A stretch of 64,000 nucleotides of DNA from Schizochytrium sp. TIO01 (taxonomy: Eukaryota > Sar > Bigyra > Thraustochytrida > Thraustochytriidae). Location: contig SMSO01000031.1 of the NCBI GenBank assembly GCA_004764695.1, positions 3,333,048 through 3,397,047 of the forward strand, given 5' to 3'. Positions within the stretch are counted from its first letter, which is position 1, and every line of letters starts with the position of its first letter. A program made the translations under genes and the position numbers. Under the pieces are notes generated by a model, which did no database searches, was not told the DNA's origin, and was given only the letters and a program-made list of their open reading frames with translations. Shown here piece after piece: positions 42,519 to 54,293 of this stretch.

Positions 42519-44028
42519 TTATGCTTGTTGTAGCATTTGGGCTTCGTTAGTGTTGGTCGTACCGGAGGAGTTCGAATCAGAATTGTCGAGAGAAGCAGAC
42601 TTTCCACTGCGAGCCTTGGCAATCGATGCACGATGCTCAGGAGTATCACACGAAACAAAGACGCTTTGGCCGCCATGCTCAGACATGTCAAGTCCAGATT
42701 CCTCAAATTCAGCAGATACACGAAGGAAATCAACTGCTTTGAGAGCTAGAAAATAGGGTCCCATCATGAGAGAGACCCATGCTATAATCGCGAGAACTCC
42801 AACAAATTGAATGCGGAACTGCAAAGCTGACTCCCAACCCTTGCAAGACTCGGCACTGGAATAAGCAGCACTAATGAACTCCGGGTTAGCAAAGACTCCG
42901 GTAACGAGAACACCGAAAATACCGCATGCACCATGGACAGCAATTGCATCAACAGGATCATCAATACGACATTTCAAGACGAGCTTGGAGGCTTCCAATG
43001 TATACAAACGATGCAAGGAATCCAATTACTACAGCAGCCCAGTCATCAACGACACTGCAGCCGGCGGTGATTGCGACGAGGCCACCGAGAGCAGAGTTAA
43101 GGACCATGCCGATATCAAAATGACCAGTCATGAACTTGCTTGCAATGATTGTGGTGAGAACTGCAGTGGAAGGGCTGAGAGTAGTAGTGACTGCAACCTT
43201 GGAGGCGTTAGGGCCATCAAATGCAAGGGTTGAACCACAGTTGAAGCCATACCATCCAAACCAGAGGATGAACACTCCGAGAGCCTGGACCGTAATATTG
43301 TGGGCTGGAATGTCTACAATTTTACCATCAGCATCGAAACGCCCGAGGCGTGGACCAAGAATAACTGCACCCCAGAATGCTGCAACTCCACCAGTCATGT
43401 GGACTACACCGGAGCCAGCATAGTCAATCATGCCGCAGCCTCCCTCATCAGCAAAGATAGAGTCGCTCCGGGCAAACTGAAACATAGAAATCCAGCCACC
43501 AGTAGCCCAGATCCAGTGGGAGATAACAGGATAGACAAAAGCGGTGAGCCACGCTGCTGTGCAAAAGTAAGCGATAAGATTAATTCGCCCAGCTACAGCA
43601 CCTGAAACAATGGTGGCGGCGGTGGCGGCAAATACAGCCTGAAAGAACCAGAGATGGCGAGTCTCATTCGTTTCATCAGACATAGCAAAGTTCCCTTGTC
43701 CGATGAATCGGTATGTGCCGACATTAGGGTTCGGAGTATCTCCGTTCATTTTGAGGTTGTTGGTACCATAGGCAAATGCATACCCAACCAGGTAGTAGAA
43801 GAAGGATCCAATAGCGACAGTGCCCATATTTTTGAAGAGAATATTAATGGCATTTTTGTGTTGCACTGAGCCTGCCTCAAGCATGGTAAATCCCGCATGC
43901 ATCCAGAAAACCAGGAAACCTGCAATTAGAATCCAGAGCTGGTCAGCATTGCTCTGGAGAGACGATGTTGAGCTTTCCAAAGCAGAAAGTCGCTCTTCAA
44001 ACAATGTGTAATTGAAAGTGGCAGACAT
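42519..44028 (-). pseudogene. AMT-type ammonium transporter with single-base frameshift
   Basis: The upstream frame starts at ATG 44028 and the downstream frame ends at 42519; together they cover the full AMT protein, like the intact copy at 48481-49980. The break is at about 42991-42996. The upstream frame reads VYIG and then drifts to a stop, while the downstream frame continues with ASK.. and DDPVDAIAVHG. In the intact copy these are contiguous (VYIGASK). One extra base explains it, so the gene is either a young pseudogene or carries a sequencing error. The rest is intact, with the AMT signature (DYAGSGVVHMTGG), the paired pore histidines (VVHM, AVHG) and no other stop. Its codon use is less biased than that of the intact copy, suggesting lower expression. 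The C-terminal tail has diverged and is Ser/Asn-rich. Confidence 0.85.
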
Positions 44029-44707
44029 CTTCACAGTCACAACCTCCGTCGCTGGTTAGACGTCCAAAATTACGATACCTTGTTAAGGTTCTGCTTTCAT
44101 TTTATAAGCTCGAACCCGCCATCTCCTCTTTCAGCATTATTTCTCCTTTATTTTTAATCGTTACCCAATTCTCCATCCCTTTTACCGCTCTTCTATGCTA
44201 AGTGTACTTTTATCGTAGACTGTCCCTTCCAATATTTATACAATTTGACTTCCATACGTTCAAGCTTAGGGTCTCCATGCGAAACCAGAAAGAGCTTGGC
44301 GTTTTTTTTTTCACATCCCCAGGCCTGGCTGTCAATTGCCGCACCATCTAGATACGCAATACGCAAAACTTTACAATCGTGCGCCGCGCTTGATACCAGT
44401 GCATCCGCACTCCTCCATTCCTTGCTCCCTCCTCCTTCGCTCTGTGTGGTCTCGCAGTGCTCGTACGGATGGATGGTCGATTTGACCAAAGTTCTACAGT
44501 ACATCCGGCGATAGGACTTGGGACTCATTCGATATGTCTGGAGGAGAACCGTCGAACTGCTCGCCCGTCAGGGACTTGTCTCCGTGGTACTTATGGCCTA
44601 CCTTTACACCCCTATGTTGATTGAGCTCTCATGGCCCACCACTCTCCAAGCAACTGGATTTCAGCTTCTGCGCGGGATTTGCTTATGGACACGTGGTGCA
44701 GGAAAAG

Positions 44708-44755
44708 TCTTCAAGCAAGCAAGCAAGCAAACAAAAAAGCAAGCAAGCTTGGGAT
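44708..44755. repeat. CAAG / CAAA microsatellite
   Basis: About ten tetranucleotide CAAG/CAAA units with a short A-rich break. Confidence 0.8.
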
Positions 44756-44829
44756 TCAAGTGAAACTCCCTCTTGCTGAAACGACCTGAAGAGGGGAAAA
44801 AGAGAGACAGAAAATTTTTAATTTTATAA

Positions 44830-45078
44830 ATGAACAGAAAGTTTCAGAACCTGTGCATTACGATGTGCTTGCCAGTTCGAGCCATGGCGATCTCAAGCCG
44901 TTTGCGAGGTCGCAGAGACAATGCTTCTACCGCAAACCCTGTTAGAAAACCAAATCGAAGTTCCATAAAAAATATGAAACTGCTTTGGGGGTTAGTTGTC
45001 TTTCTCTGCTTGTCCTGGCTGGTCCTGCACTGTCGCACTTATCAGAGAACCGTTGAACTTTACATTGAACCTCATTGA
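44830..45078 (+). CDS. possible small single-pass membrane protein
   Basis: 82 codons from an ATG with a stop codon immediately upstream. About 48 basic residue-rich positions (RLRGRR, VRKPNRS) are followed by one hydrophobic segment (LLWGLVVFLCLSWLVL) and a 16-residue polar tail. This is the arrangement of a type II membrane protein or of the first exon of one. No homologue is recognised, and a frame of this length can arise by chance. Confidence 0.25.
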   Translation: MNRKFQNLCITMCLPVRAMAISSRLRGRRDNASTANPVRKPNRSSIKNMKLLWGLVVFLCLSWLVLHCRTYQRTVELYIEPH

Positions 45079-46588
45079 GCTGTTTACGCACTTGAAGTGC
45101 AATTAAATAATCATCACTGAGTGAGCAGCCTCCGGTTCGACGCCTCGATGACGGCGATGACGCGACGTCTTGGAGGTGCTGTTTGAGTCATTATTGTAGT
45201 ACCAAGTTCTAACTTAGTTAAGGATGGAACCAGTATAGCTTTTCGTCCTTTGCGGCGCTGATTTGATAAATCTCATTCGATTATGAAACCGAACGCGAGA
45301 ATTCGCGTTTGCAACTCGAAAAGCGCAGTCCGAAACCAGTTGATCAGTATATTAACAACTAACAAAGCATGTCGTATTACGATGATCTGTTTTGACGTCT
45401 TGAACACGGGTCACAAGTTTGGAAATGAAGTTGCCCTAGAGCAAAGCCCACTCTACAATTTTTATGACTCAGTGTTAAACTTTGCAAAACTAAGAATTGA
45501 CATAGTCTCCGGATAAGCTCAATCTCGTAATTCTTTTTCAAAGCTGATGCGAGCGAACCAAATGCATGGTTACAAAAACAAATGCAGTAGTTTTGAGTTG
45601 TGCCTTCGCACGAAACGATCTCGTTGGCTTACTTCTAGTTCAATGTACAGCGTGAAATTCTGCGAGACCCGAGCGACCCGTTGTGCCATAATAGCAAATA
45701 CCAGTATGTCTACACATGCGCGATTGGTCGCGCGAAACGATTTTCAGCACCCGTTGCAATTGCATGAGCTCCATTTTTAGAAATCTACACTTGCTTCATA
45801 ACCGTGAAATTGCGTTTTTAAATTGTGACCAGAAGGGGTGTGCTCTGCGATATCGACACATCTGACTGCCTCATGTTTATTGGCACGTGCAGTTGGCTCA
45901 TCAGGTACCGACTCAGAATTGAGCAATCCACGCTTACCCACAAAGGTTCGCAGGTACTCACATCAGCTTTCGAGGCACACAATGCCTCAATCAGAACATC
46001 TGCGCATCTAGATAGGGATCAGCTTTGTGAAAACGATCACTCAATCACTTCGCAGTTTAGGACAGTATTCGCTTAGTTATTCTCTGACATGAAAGTATAA
46101 TATATCTCAACGAAGGTTTCTAATGAATACCCTTTATTTCCGTTTTATGAAACCCTATGCATATATTTAAAATTATTTCAAGTTTTCTTAGAAAGTCTAT
46201 TGTTTCCTTTCTCACTGTCAGGTAAAAAATTAATTTAAAAACAAACAAAAAACAAACGTTTTCTTGTTTTATTTTTTTTTAAATTAAAAACATCTTTAAT
46301 CGTAGGACCTATCTTTAAAAATGATGAACCTGATACCCCTCATATGTAAAAGTGAAAATAGATAAGTCTTACATTTATAGACTAACAGAACTATACATTT
46401 TAAAATTAAAAATAAGCAGAAATAAGCATGTATCTAATCTATTACCAACACTGGTGAGTACGTTCCTTCTTACATTACAAAGTTGCTTTCAGGACGGTAA
46501 AACTTATTGGCTCTACTTACTAAAAGTCCTTCAAGTTAGGGTTTATTTATTAATCCTTTCAAAGTAAGAGAGAGATAGGCAAAACAGG

Positions 46589-46618
<30 letters not shown>
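46589..46618. repeat. poly-A run of 30
   Basis: Thirty uninterrupted A on the + strand. It could be a retroposition scar, but no recognisable retrocopy adjoins it. Confidence 0.9.
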
Positions 46619-46620
<2 letters not shown>

Positions 46621-48480
46621 AGTTGAAAATAAATGAACAAGTGAGCAAAGCAAGAAAGTAGTCGTAAGAAATGGGAGAACTAGGAAGAAAACTGAGCAAA
46701 ACAAATGTTTTCCTGAGTTTTGCTCGGAACTCGAGCCACGCGAACGGCGCCGAAAGAAAGGCCACCGATGAAAGCCCTCGACTCGGACTCAAGTAGCTGA
46801 CAAGAGTACCACTCCATCCTTACAATCTAGTTTCCACGCTCCTCCATTCAAGGCTGTTTCGCAAAACTAGGTAAGGTGGAGCCAGAGCCGACGAGACCTT
46901 CATTTAGATATATATACCTTCTCCTTCTCCTTTGGGCGCAGGCCCGGAATTCCGGGACTCCAATGAGCCGGCGTCACAACCAAATGGTCCGCAGCCGGGA
47001 GCCTCCGGGTATAAATGGGAGCCTCCCTGACTAGATGGCCCGAGTCTTGCATGACGAAAGATCGCAAGTCCCAAGAAGAGTGGACCTGTCATGTTATTAT
47101 AACCAGTTTCGGCATGGACCAGCTAGAGATTGTGGAGATCGTGCAAGAGAGTAGCTGATTGTGCTGAGTGCGAGAACAGCGGCTTTTTCAATAGGCCGGG
47201 GATGTTCAATTCTGAATTGACGAAGAATAGGAGAAATAATGGAAACGAATTGCAGCACAATCTTGGGTAGGGAGCTCTTTGTAACAATGTAGCTATGATA
47301 AACAGTAGAACTGAAGAGCTCTGCAGAAGGCTTGTGCTGGTGCGCAATGACCACTAATTCGTATTTGAATAGCGATATGATTCTCCATATTTATTCGATT
47401 TTGGAATGCACAGGTGTGCACAATGAAAAATACGAATTGCACTAGCCTAGACTTTGTGCATTTAAGACCAAAGAGAGGTATGCGGGTTCATTTAAAGTCC
47501 CCTGGGGTTCCCCTTGACGAAACAGAGAGTATTTGTCGTATGAGAACCTTCAAGCTCGCATCTGCAAGGGAAGAATAGTGTGCTGCAAATCATTTCAGGT
47601 GTGCATTTCTGGTTGTCGTCTTGCTAGATTATAGATAAACGATAAGAAAAAGGAGGGGGGGGCAGGATTTAAAGAGTGTTTTGATCAGTAGTGGCGTATA
47701 TGTTAATTACGAGCCGATCCAACGTTACAAGATGAGAATTAGAGGGAGGCATTCTATGGGATTGATTTTCTTTAGGTTGTGGCGTTTGTATGAGAGGTCT
47801 GTCTATATTGGGTAAGTAAGCTGCAAGTTTGATCTTGGAAGTTACTAGGGTTCCCTTGTAGGACGAAATGAAATTTCTTACGCAATAAGCACTCTAGAGT
47901 TGATTACACGTGAACGTCTTCAAAAGTTGTAGTCTTGGTCCACGAGAAATGACACAAGCTCTTCAATTTGCATAGACACTGAAAACTTCTTGATATTCAC
48001 GTTGTCCATAAAACACAGTATCAACATCTTTTCAACATGAATTAGTTTGTGGTTCTCTGGTCATACAATCAGACTCCTCAAGCTTGTTGCATTTGGAGCG
48101 CGCAAATCTCATCTTTGCAGAGATGAAACCAAGAATCAACAATCCTACTTCAATATTTTCGGAGAGTTGGCCAAATCATCAAATCAATCAAGGTTTCGTA
48201 AATTGACTCACCAAAATAATACATGATGCGTTGAAAGTTTAGTATGAGAAAGAGTCTTTGCAATTGTCGATGAAAAGCAAAAAAAAAAAATGAGAGCTAC
48301 GCACTGCACAAACTGATCAAGAACTCCCTGGTCTTGTTGTGTGTTGCCGCTGCACTTGATACGATATGGACAAACGGTCAAACGAGTACGGTGCTAAGTT
48401 CATGGGGTAGGGGGAGCGAATAAGGGATATATTGGATGACGAAGATCCATGCGAGTCTTCGGTTTGCACCCAAAGGTCGT

Positions 48481-49980
48481 TTAAGCCATGTTGACATCCT
48501 TGGAAGGCTCGTTGGTGTAGTGCTGCTCAGCGGAGGTAGTGTCCTTGTCCTTGAAGACAGGGGATCCATGCTCGGAATGCTCGCCGACGAAAGCAGCGCT
48601 GCCACCGTGCTCAGACACATCAAGACCGTTCTGCTCCCATTCAGGAGGCACACGGAGAAATCCGAGGAACTTGAGGGCAAAGAAGTAGGGGATCATGACA
48701 CCACTGACCCATGCAAAGATAGCCAGGAGTCCGACGACCTGAATACGGAACTGAAGAGGTGTCTCCCAGCCACGGCAAGTCTCAGTGCTGGAGTAAGCAG
48801 AAGCAATAAACTCCGGGTTGGCAAAGGCGCCGGCGGCGAGCACACCCCAGCCTCCGCAAAATCCGTGCACAGCAATGGCATCGACGGGGTCATCAATCTT
48901 GCATACAAGGAGGATAAACTTGGAGGCGCCAATGTATACGAGAGCGGCAATGAATCCGATGACGACAGCGGCCCAGTCATCGACGACGCTGCATCCGGCA
49001 GTAATGGCAACAAGACCTCCAAGAGCGGAGTTGAGAGCGTATCCGATGTGGAAGTGACCCTCAATGAGGCGTCCAACAACAATCGAGGTAAGGACAGCGG
49101 TAGCAGGGCTGAGAGTGGTGGTGACGGCGACCTTGGATGCGTTGGGTCCATCGAATGCGAGCGTGGAACCACAGTTGAAACCGTACCATCCGAACCAGAG
49201 GATGAAAACGCCGAGTGCCTGGACGGTAATGTTGTGGGGAGGGATGTCAATGGGCTTTCCATCGGAATCAAAGCGGCCAAGACGGGGTCCGAGGATGAAA
49301 GCACCCCAAAGAGCGGCAACACCTCCGGTCATGTGCACGACACCGGATCCAGCGAAATCGATCATGCCGCAGCCGCCCTCGTCAGCGAAGATTGAGTCGC
49401 TACGGTCGAACTGGAACATGGAGATCCAGCCACCGGTGGCCCAAATCCAGTGAGAGATCACAGGGTAAACAAAGGCGGTAAGCAAAGCAGCGGTGATGAA
49501 GTATGCTGTCAAGTTGATACGGCCAGCAACAGCTCCGGACACGATAGTGGCGGCAGTGGCAGCAAAGACGCACTGGAAAAACCAGAGGTCACGGGTCTCG
49601 TTGGTCTCCTGGTTGATGGCGTAGTTGCCAGAGCCAATGAAGCGGTATGAGCCAACGTTCGGGTCCGGAACGTCACCGTTGTACTCGAGGTTGTCGGTAC
49701 CGTAGGCCCAGGCGTAACCGAGGAGGTAGTAGAAGAAGGCGCCGATGGAGATGGTGCCCATGTTCTTGAAGAGGATGTTTACAGCGTTCTTGTGCTGCAC
49801 GGAGCCGGCCTCAAGCATGGTGAATCCAGCATGCATGAAGAACACAAGGATACCACCGATGACAACCCAGATCTGGTTGGCAGAAGCCTGTGTGACGAGA
49901 GCAAGATCGCCGTCAGAAAGCACAAGGCTTTCGAGCATGGCAATACGCTCCTGGAGCTCGGTCACGTTGACCGTGCTCAT
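48481..49980 (-). CDS. AMT-type ammonium transporter (intact copy)
   Basis: 499 residues from an ATG. AMT proteins are trimeric plasma-membrane channels that take up ammonium. The hydrophobic segments expected for eleven helices are present, with an N-terminal extracellular stretch and a charged C-terminal tail of about 75 residues. Signature features: FMHAGFTMLEAGSVQHKN in the first helix, DFAGSGVVHMTGGVAALWGA (the family pattern, including the first pore His), FGWYGFNCGST, and DDPVDAIAVHGFCGGWG with the second pore His. It resembles the plant-type AMT1 branch. Codon use is strongly C-biased, so it is likely well expressed. The frameshifted copy at 42519-44028 is its paralogue. A TTTG/CTTG repeat in the leader lies within 40 bp of the ATG. 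Confidence 0.95.
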   Translation of the reverse strand: MSTVNVTELQERIAMLESLVLSDGDLALVTQASANQIWVVIGGILVFFMHAGFTMLEAGSVQHKNAVNILFKNMGTISIGAFFYYLLGYAWAYGTDNLEYNGDVPDPNVGSYRFIGSGNYAINQETNETRDLWFFQCVFAATAATIVSGAVAGRINLTAYFITAALLTAFVYPVISHWIWATGGWISMFQFDRSDSIFADEGGCGMIDFAGSGVVHMTGGVAALWGAFILGPRLGRFDSDGKPIDIPPHNITVQALGVFILWFGWYGFNCGSTLAFDGPNASKVAVTTTLSPATAVLTSIVVGRLIEGHFHIGYALNSALGGLVAITAGCSVVDDWAAVVIGFIAALVYIGASKFILLVCKIDDPVDAIAVHGFCGGWGVLAAGAFANPEFIASAYSSTETCRGWETPLQFRIQVVGLLAIFAWVSGVMIPYFFALKFLGFLRVPPEWEQNGLDVSEHGGSAAFVGEHSEHGSPVFKDKDTTSAEQHYTNEPSKDVNMA

Positions 49981-49983
49981 GGT

Positions 49984-50011
49984 GCTTGTTTGTTTGTTTG
50001 TTTGCTTGTTA
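49984..50011 (-). repeat. CAAA/CAAG microsatellite in the AMT leader
   Basis: Six or so CAAA/CAAG units (minus strand) only a few bases upstream of the AMT start codon, so almost certainly in the mRNA leader. Confidence 0.85.
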
Positions 50012-51584
50012 ACTTGTTCTGCCTGGTGTTTGCTCGCTATCGAGAGCGATCAGGAGTTCTTGGTTCTCCCACGGTCTCGGTCTGCTGGGCTGCGTGGCAG
50101 GCCAGACAGTTCCGGGTTTGCTGCGTTTGGGATTTGCTGCGGGTTTTGCTTGCCCAGGGTTTTCTTTGCTCTTCGGAATGGATTTCTTGCCTCAGAGGGG
50201 TTTGAGAGGACGCCAGACTTCAGTTGAGTGATTGATGAACTGATCTTAGCAATTTGTTCGTATGTTTGTTTGTTACTTTCTATACTATCAATTCTTCTCC
50301 CATTTTAACATTAAAATCAAATTTTTATTTTAAAAAAAAAGTAAATCCAAGAAAGGTGTTTCTTCCACTCTCGTTCTCTATTCGCCCCACTGACCTTCCT
50401 TTTGCATTCGCTCTCTCTCTCTCTACGTCTGTGCAACTCCTTCTCGCAAGTGTCCCCTCCGTCCTGCTTTCTTTTTCTTTACTCCCTCTACACAGAAGAC
50501 TACAATTGATTTCTTCATCGCCTTACATTTCCATCTCTAATTCCCATTTATTTTGTTTAATCCTGGGCTATTATAATTATTCGAAGTTTTAATTTTCATT
50601 TGAATTTTAAAAAAAGTAACCCATCGATACATATATATATATATACTCCACAGGTGGCGCTGAAGAAACAAATGAATGGAAAAAACAATTTAGCTTGAAA
50701 AAGGCGATCCTTCGAGGCAAGGAGGTCTTCAGAGGCAGGCTGAGGCACCCTCCCTCGCACTGCTCGGTTAAATAGCTACTAATCAGCAAGGCTTCACACA
50801 CTGCGTCCTCAGCCGCAGATGCCTAAAACCTGCCTCACTGACTGACCGACTTTCTTTCTCATTCTCAGGGGATTTTCCGGAGAAACCAACAGGAAAGGAG
50901 AGGATATTGAAATGTGCTGTTGCAGTAGCTACACTACCAGGTACTAGCTAGTATTAAAGTGCAAGCACGCACCCGCGAAGGCTTTTGCCTGAACGTACTT
51001 TTCTCACTTTTATTACCTATAGAAAAGTAACACCTTTCCACTATTAATTTTTTCAAAACAACGTTGTTTTGACTGATTGAAAAAATAAATAAAAAGGTTT
51101 TTAATAAATTAATTTAAATTTAAAAAAAAAATGAAGAAGAAGAAAGATTACCCCTCGAACTATTTTTGAAAACCAGAGCATTTGGGAGATATAGATTATT
51201 GTGGCACCAGATTTAGACGAAGAAACGCTTTCGAGGCGTGGGCTCTACTGAGAAGCCCTCTCTCTTTAGATGGGTCTGCTCGAGGCTTCGGCTGAAGATA
51301 GCGCTTATCATTGACTGACCCGAGTTAGAAAGAGCAGTTTGGAGAAAGAGAGCTCTCCTTCGTTGAGGCCTCGTCGTCGATACGAGTCATTTTCCACGCG
51401 CCTCTCGTGCCTTAGGAATAGCTAGAACAAGTAACAACGCTGTTGCCCAAGAAGTGTTTCTCTTTTCAGGATCACATTTCACTGTTTCGCTCACCATGTA
51501 GGCCTTTGCTAGGCACCGGTAGGCCCAGCCCAACAGAAAGTGGGTGATATGAAAATATGTATATCGAGATGACCTTTTCTCTTT

Positions 51585-51645
51585 CAAACAAAGAAACAAA
51601 CAACAAAGAAACAAATAACAAAGAAACAAAGAAACAAATAAAGAA
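51585..51645. repeat. AAAGAAACAAAC-type microsatellite
   Basis: Imperfect array of AAAGAAACAAAY units on the + strand. Confidence 0.85.
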
Positions 51646-52315
51646 GTCTGATCTGATCTTGGAAAAAGAAGTCCTTCTTCTTTGCTTTCTGCTTTTTATT
51701 GGCCTTCTTAAGCGCTCCACGCATCGACGACCTGACTTCGAGGGACCGATACCGTGCGATTTCGAGGAGCTTCTTCGGCCAACGAGAGCAGACTCTGTGT
51801 CCTTCTGCGCGAGCGCCTGCGTTTGGCGCGCACAAAGCATGAACCTGATTGCTTGACCAAAACAACGCATTCGGCGCGAAGACCTTCGTCTCTGAGACAG
51901 TGAGTTAGCTCCTTTCATCATATATATTCCATCTGAAGAATATCTCTCTCTCCACGAAAACATATCAATTACTCTTAAAAGTTGATTTTTCAATTTTCAT
52001 GAACATTTTTCCCTTTAAAACCGATGAAATCTATCTATACTTCAATTGAAGAAGCAGGCACTTGGAGTTCTTGCGCTTGTGGTTTTCCTGCCGTGGGATG
52101 GAGATAGAGTCCAGTTCCGTGGGCCCTAAGCAAGCTCAATTCACTTCACCAGAGGCCACTCGCGCCGTGGAGCAGCCTCGGAAAGCACCAGAGCCTGCCT
52201 GTAACGAGGCTGCGAAGGGCAGCCCCGAAGCGGCTTGTCGTGTTTGCGCGTGCAGGCAGAATAAAGAAAGCTCCACCGATCTTCTGTGTGCCTGTCTGCA
52301 GCGGAGAAAGAACTC

Positions 52316-52346
<31 letters not shown>

Positions 52347-52348
52347 AG
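52316..52348. repeat. GAAA microsatellite (short)
   Basis: About seven GAAA units. Confidence 0.9.
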
Positions 52349-52714
52349 CCTTTCAATGACTCCTTCTCCGTTCATCGTCCTCCGTCGCTCTTTTTCTCTT
52401 TTTCTCTTTTTCTCTTTTTCTCTTGTTTTCCGTCTTTCTTCTTGCTTACTTATCTGTGGATGAAAAGGTAAACAAAATGGATGACTCGTTAAAGAAGCGA
52501 AGAAATCATACTGCCTCCTCTTTCCCTTTGAGCAACGAAAGAACATTCAGACGACCATCGATCGCTCAGGGAAAGCAGGAACGTCCCTCAACAGACACCC
52601 GCTCAACGTCCGCAATAGTGCTCGAAATGCCGATCCATCGCTACTTCGAAGGTTTCGGGCGAAAATTCGAGACCATTTATTCATCAGTGGCTACTCATCT
52701 GTGTCGATTGAATG

Positions 52715-52860
<146 letters not shown>

Positions 52861-54262
52861 GATTGACTGAGCGATCGACTGATTTACAAGGTGTCTAGCG
52901 AGTTAACTCTCAAGCTCAGGCTTCCTTTGCGCTTATCTTCAAACATCGGAAAAGATCTTGCAATAGATAGAGATAGTTTCAAGGTTGTTTATCTTCTTCT
53001 ATATATATATTTTAAAAAAATTATAAATTAAATTATATATATATAATATTTTAAAAGTTTTCAAAGAGAAACAGAAAGAGTAATCGTCCGCCATTTACAA
53101 TAACTCTAGATCCAATGTTTTTCTGGCAAATCCATTGATCGATCTGCTTCGAGGGACGCAGAACTGCGGCCTTCCTTTCGCCAAGAAGGGCCTCTGCACT
53201 GCGCAGCAGCTTCGAAGGCCATGATCTGCTGCTGCCTCTGTGATCGTTGTAGTTCCTGGCGGGCTTGTCAGACTTTGTCTGTTTCTTTCCTCAGCAGATC
53301 ACCTGCTTCCATTTGCGGCTGTTTCTCCCTCTGCTATCCCCAGCAATCAAGAAACAAAGCTAATCAAGGACAGCTAAGTGAGCCTAGAAGTGCTTCAGAA
53401 GAGCAATGTTTTTGTAAAATCCAGTTTAATTTTCAAAGATTTATATTTTAATTTTTAAAATAAATAAGGGCGAAACTTCAAACAAATGGGCTCTTAGCAG
53501 GTACTTTAACATAAAATAGAAACAGAATAGAGTAGGATCTAATTCTACGAAGGCGATGATTCGCAGAATCATCGAAGACTGCAGACTATGCAAGCCGAGC
53601 CAGTTGGATTGAGGTTACGAAGTGCTTTACGGGGGTCTTCTCCGGTCCCTCCGTTGGTCTTTCTTTGGTTGTCGCAGGAAGGTCCACAGACTCGAGCGGC
53701 TCTGGAGCTTTCATCCCTTCTGGCCGCCTTCCCGCCGAGAGGCCGCAGTTTTTCCAGCCCCGTCACCCTTTCTAGTTTTTTTAAATTCTATTCTTTTCTT
53801 ATTATACAGCTAACTACCTCTTTCCTCCTTCCTTCTTCCTCTTCCTTTTTCTCTCCTCTCTCTCTGTATATATGTAAAGATATGTATGTAATATTTATAT
53901 TATATATATGTATATTTGTCCTGTAAACCAGTTTTCATTTGCGAGTTCTCGCTCCCTTTATCGGCCCTCCTTAGTCTGGAGAAGACCAGCTTGTTTGCTT
54001 GTTTGCCCGCCCTCCTTTCCTTTCCTGGCTTCTCTGATAAGAAGGTACTCTCGATTGGGCTGGCTGAGAGGCGACCACAGGGAATGCCTGCGAGGCGGAA
54101 CAGACGTCCGAGACGCAAACAAGCCACTCTCGAGCGAGGAGACAGCGACACGATGGACATGTAACTTGCGGCTTTTGCCAGTTTATTACTTTGGTAGGTA
54201 GCTGATTCTTGAAGAAGTTGTTCCACACTGAGTTTTTTCAAAGAAGAAAGATACCTTCCATT

Positions 54263-54293
54263 TCTCTCTCTCTCTCTCTCTCTCTGTCTCTAG
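54263..54293. repeat. TC microsatellite
   Basis: About fourteen TC units. Confidence 0.9.

Larger units (their letters stand above)
44029..48480. other. spacer between the two AMT genes
   Basis: About 4.4 kb with no convincing gene. It contains a CAAG repeat (44708-44755) and a 30-A run (46589-46618). A 111-codon minus-strand ATG frame (44193-44528) has no recognised motif. The best coding candidate is the 82-codon frame at 44830-45078, listed separately. A GC-richer stretch lies at about 46900-47060. Confidence 0.5.

Noticed and set aside
48436-49395. 319-codon + frame opposite the intact AMT
   Set aside because: Antisense of a clear AMT gene; it results from strong third-codon bias.
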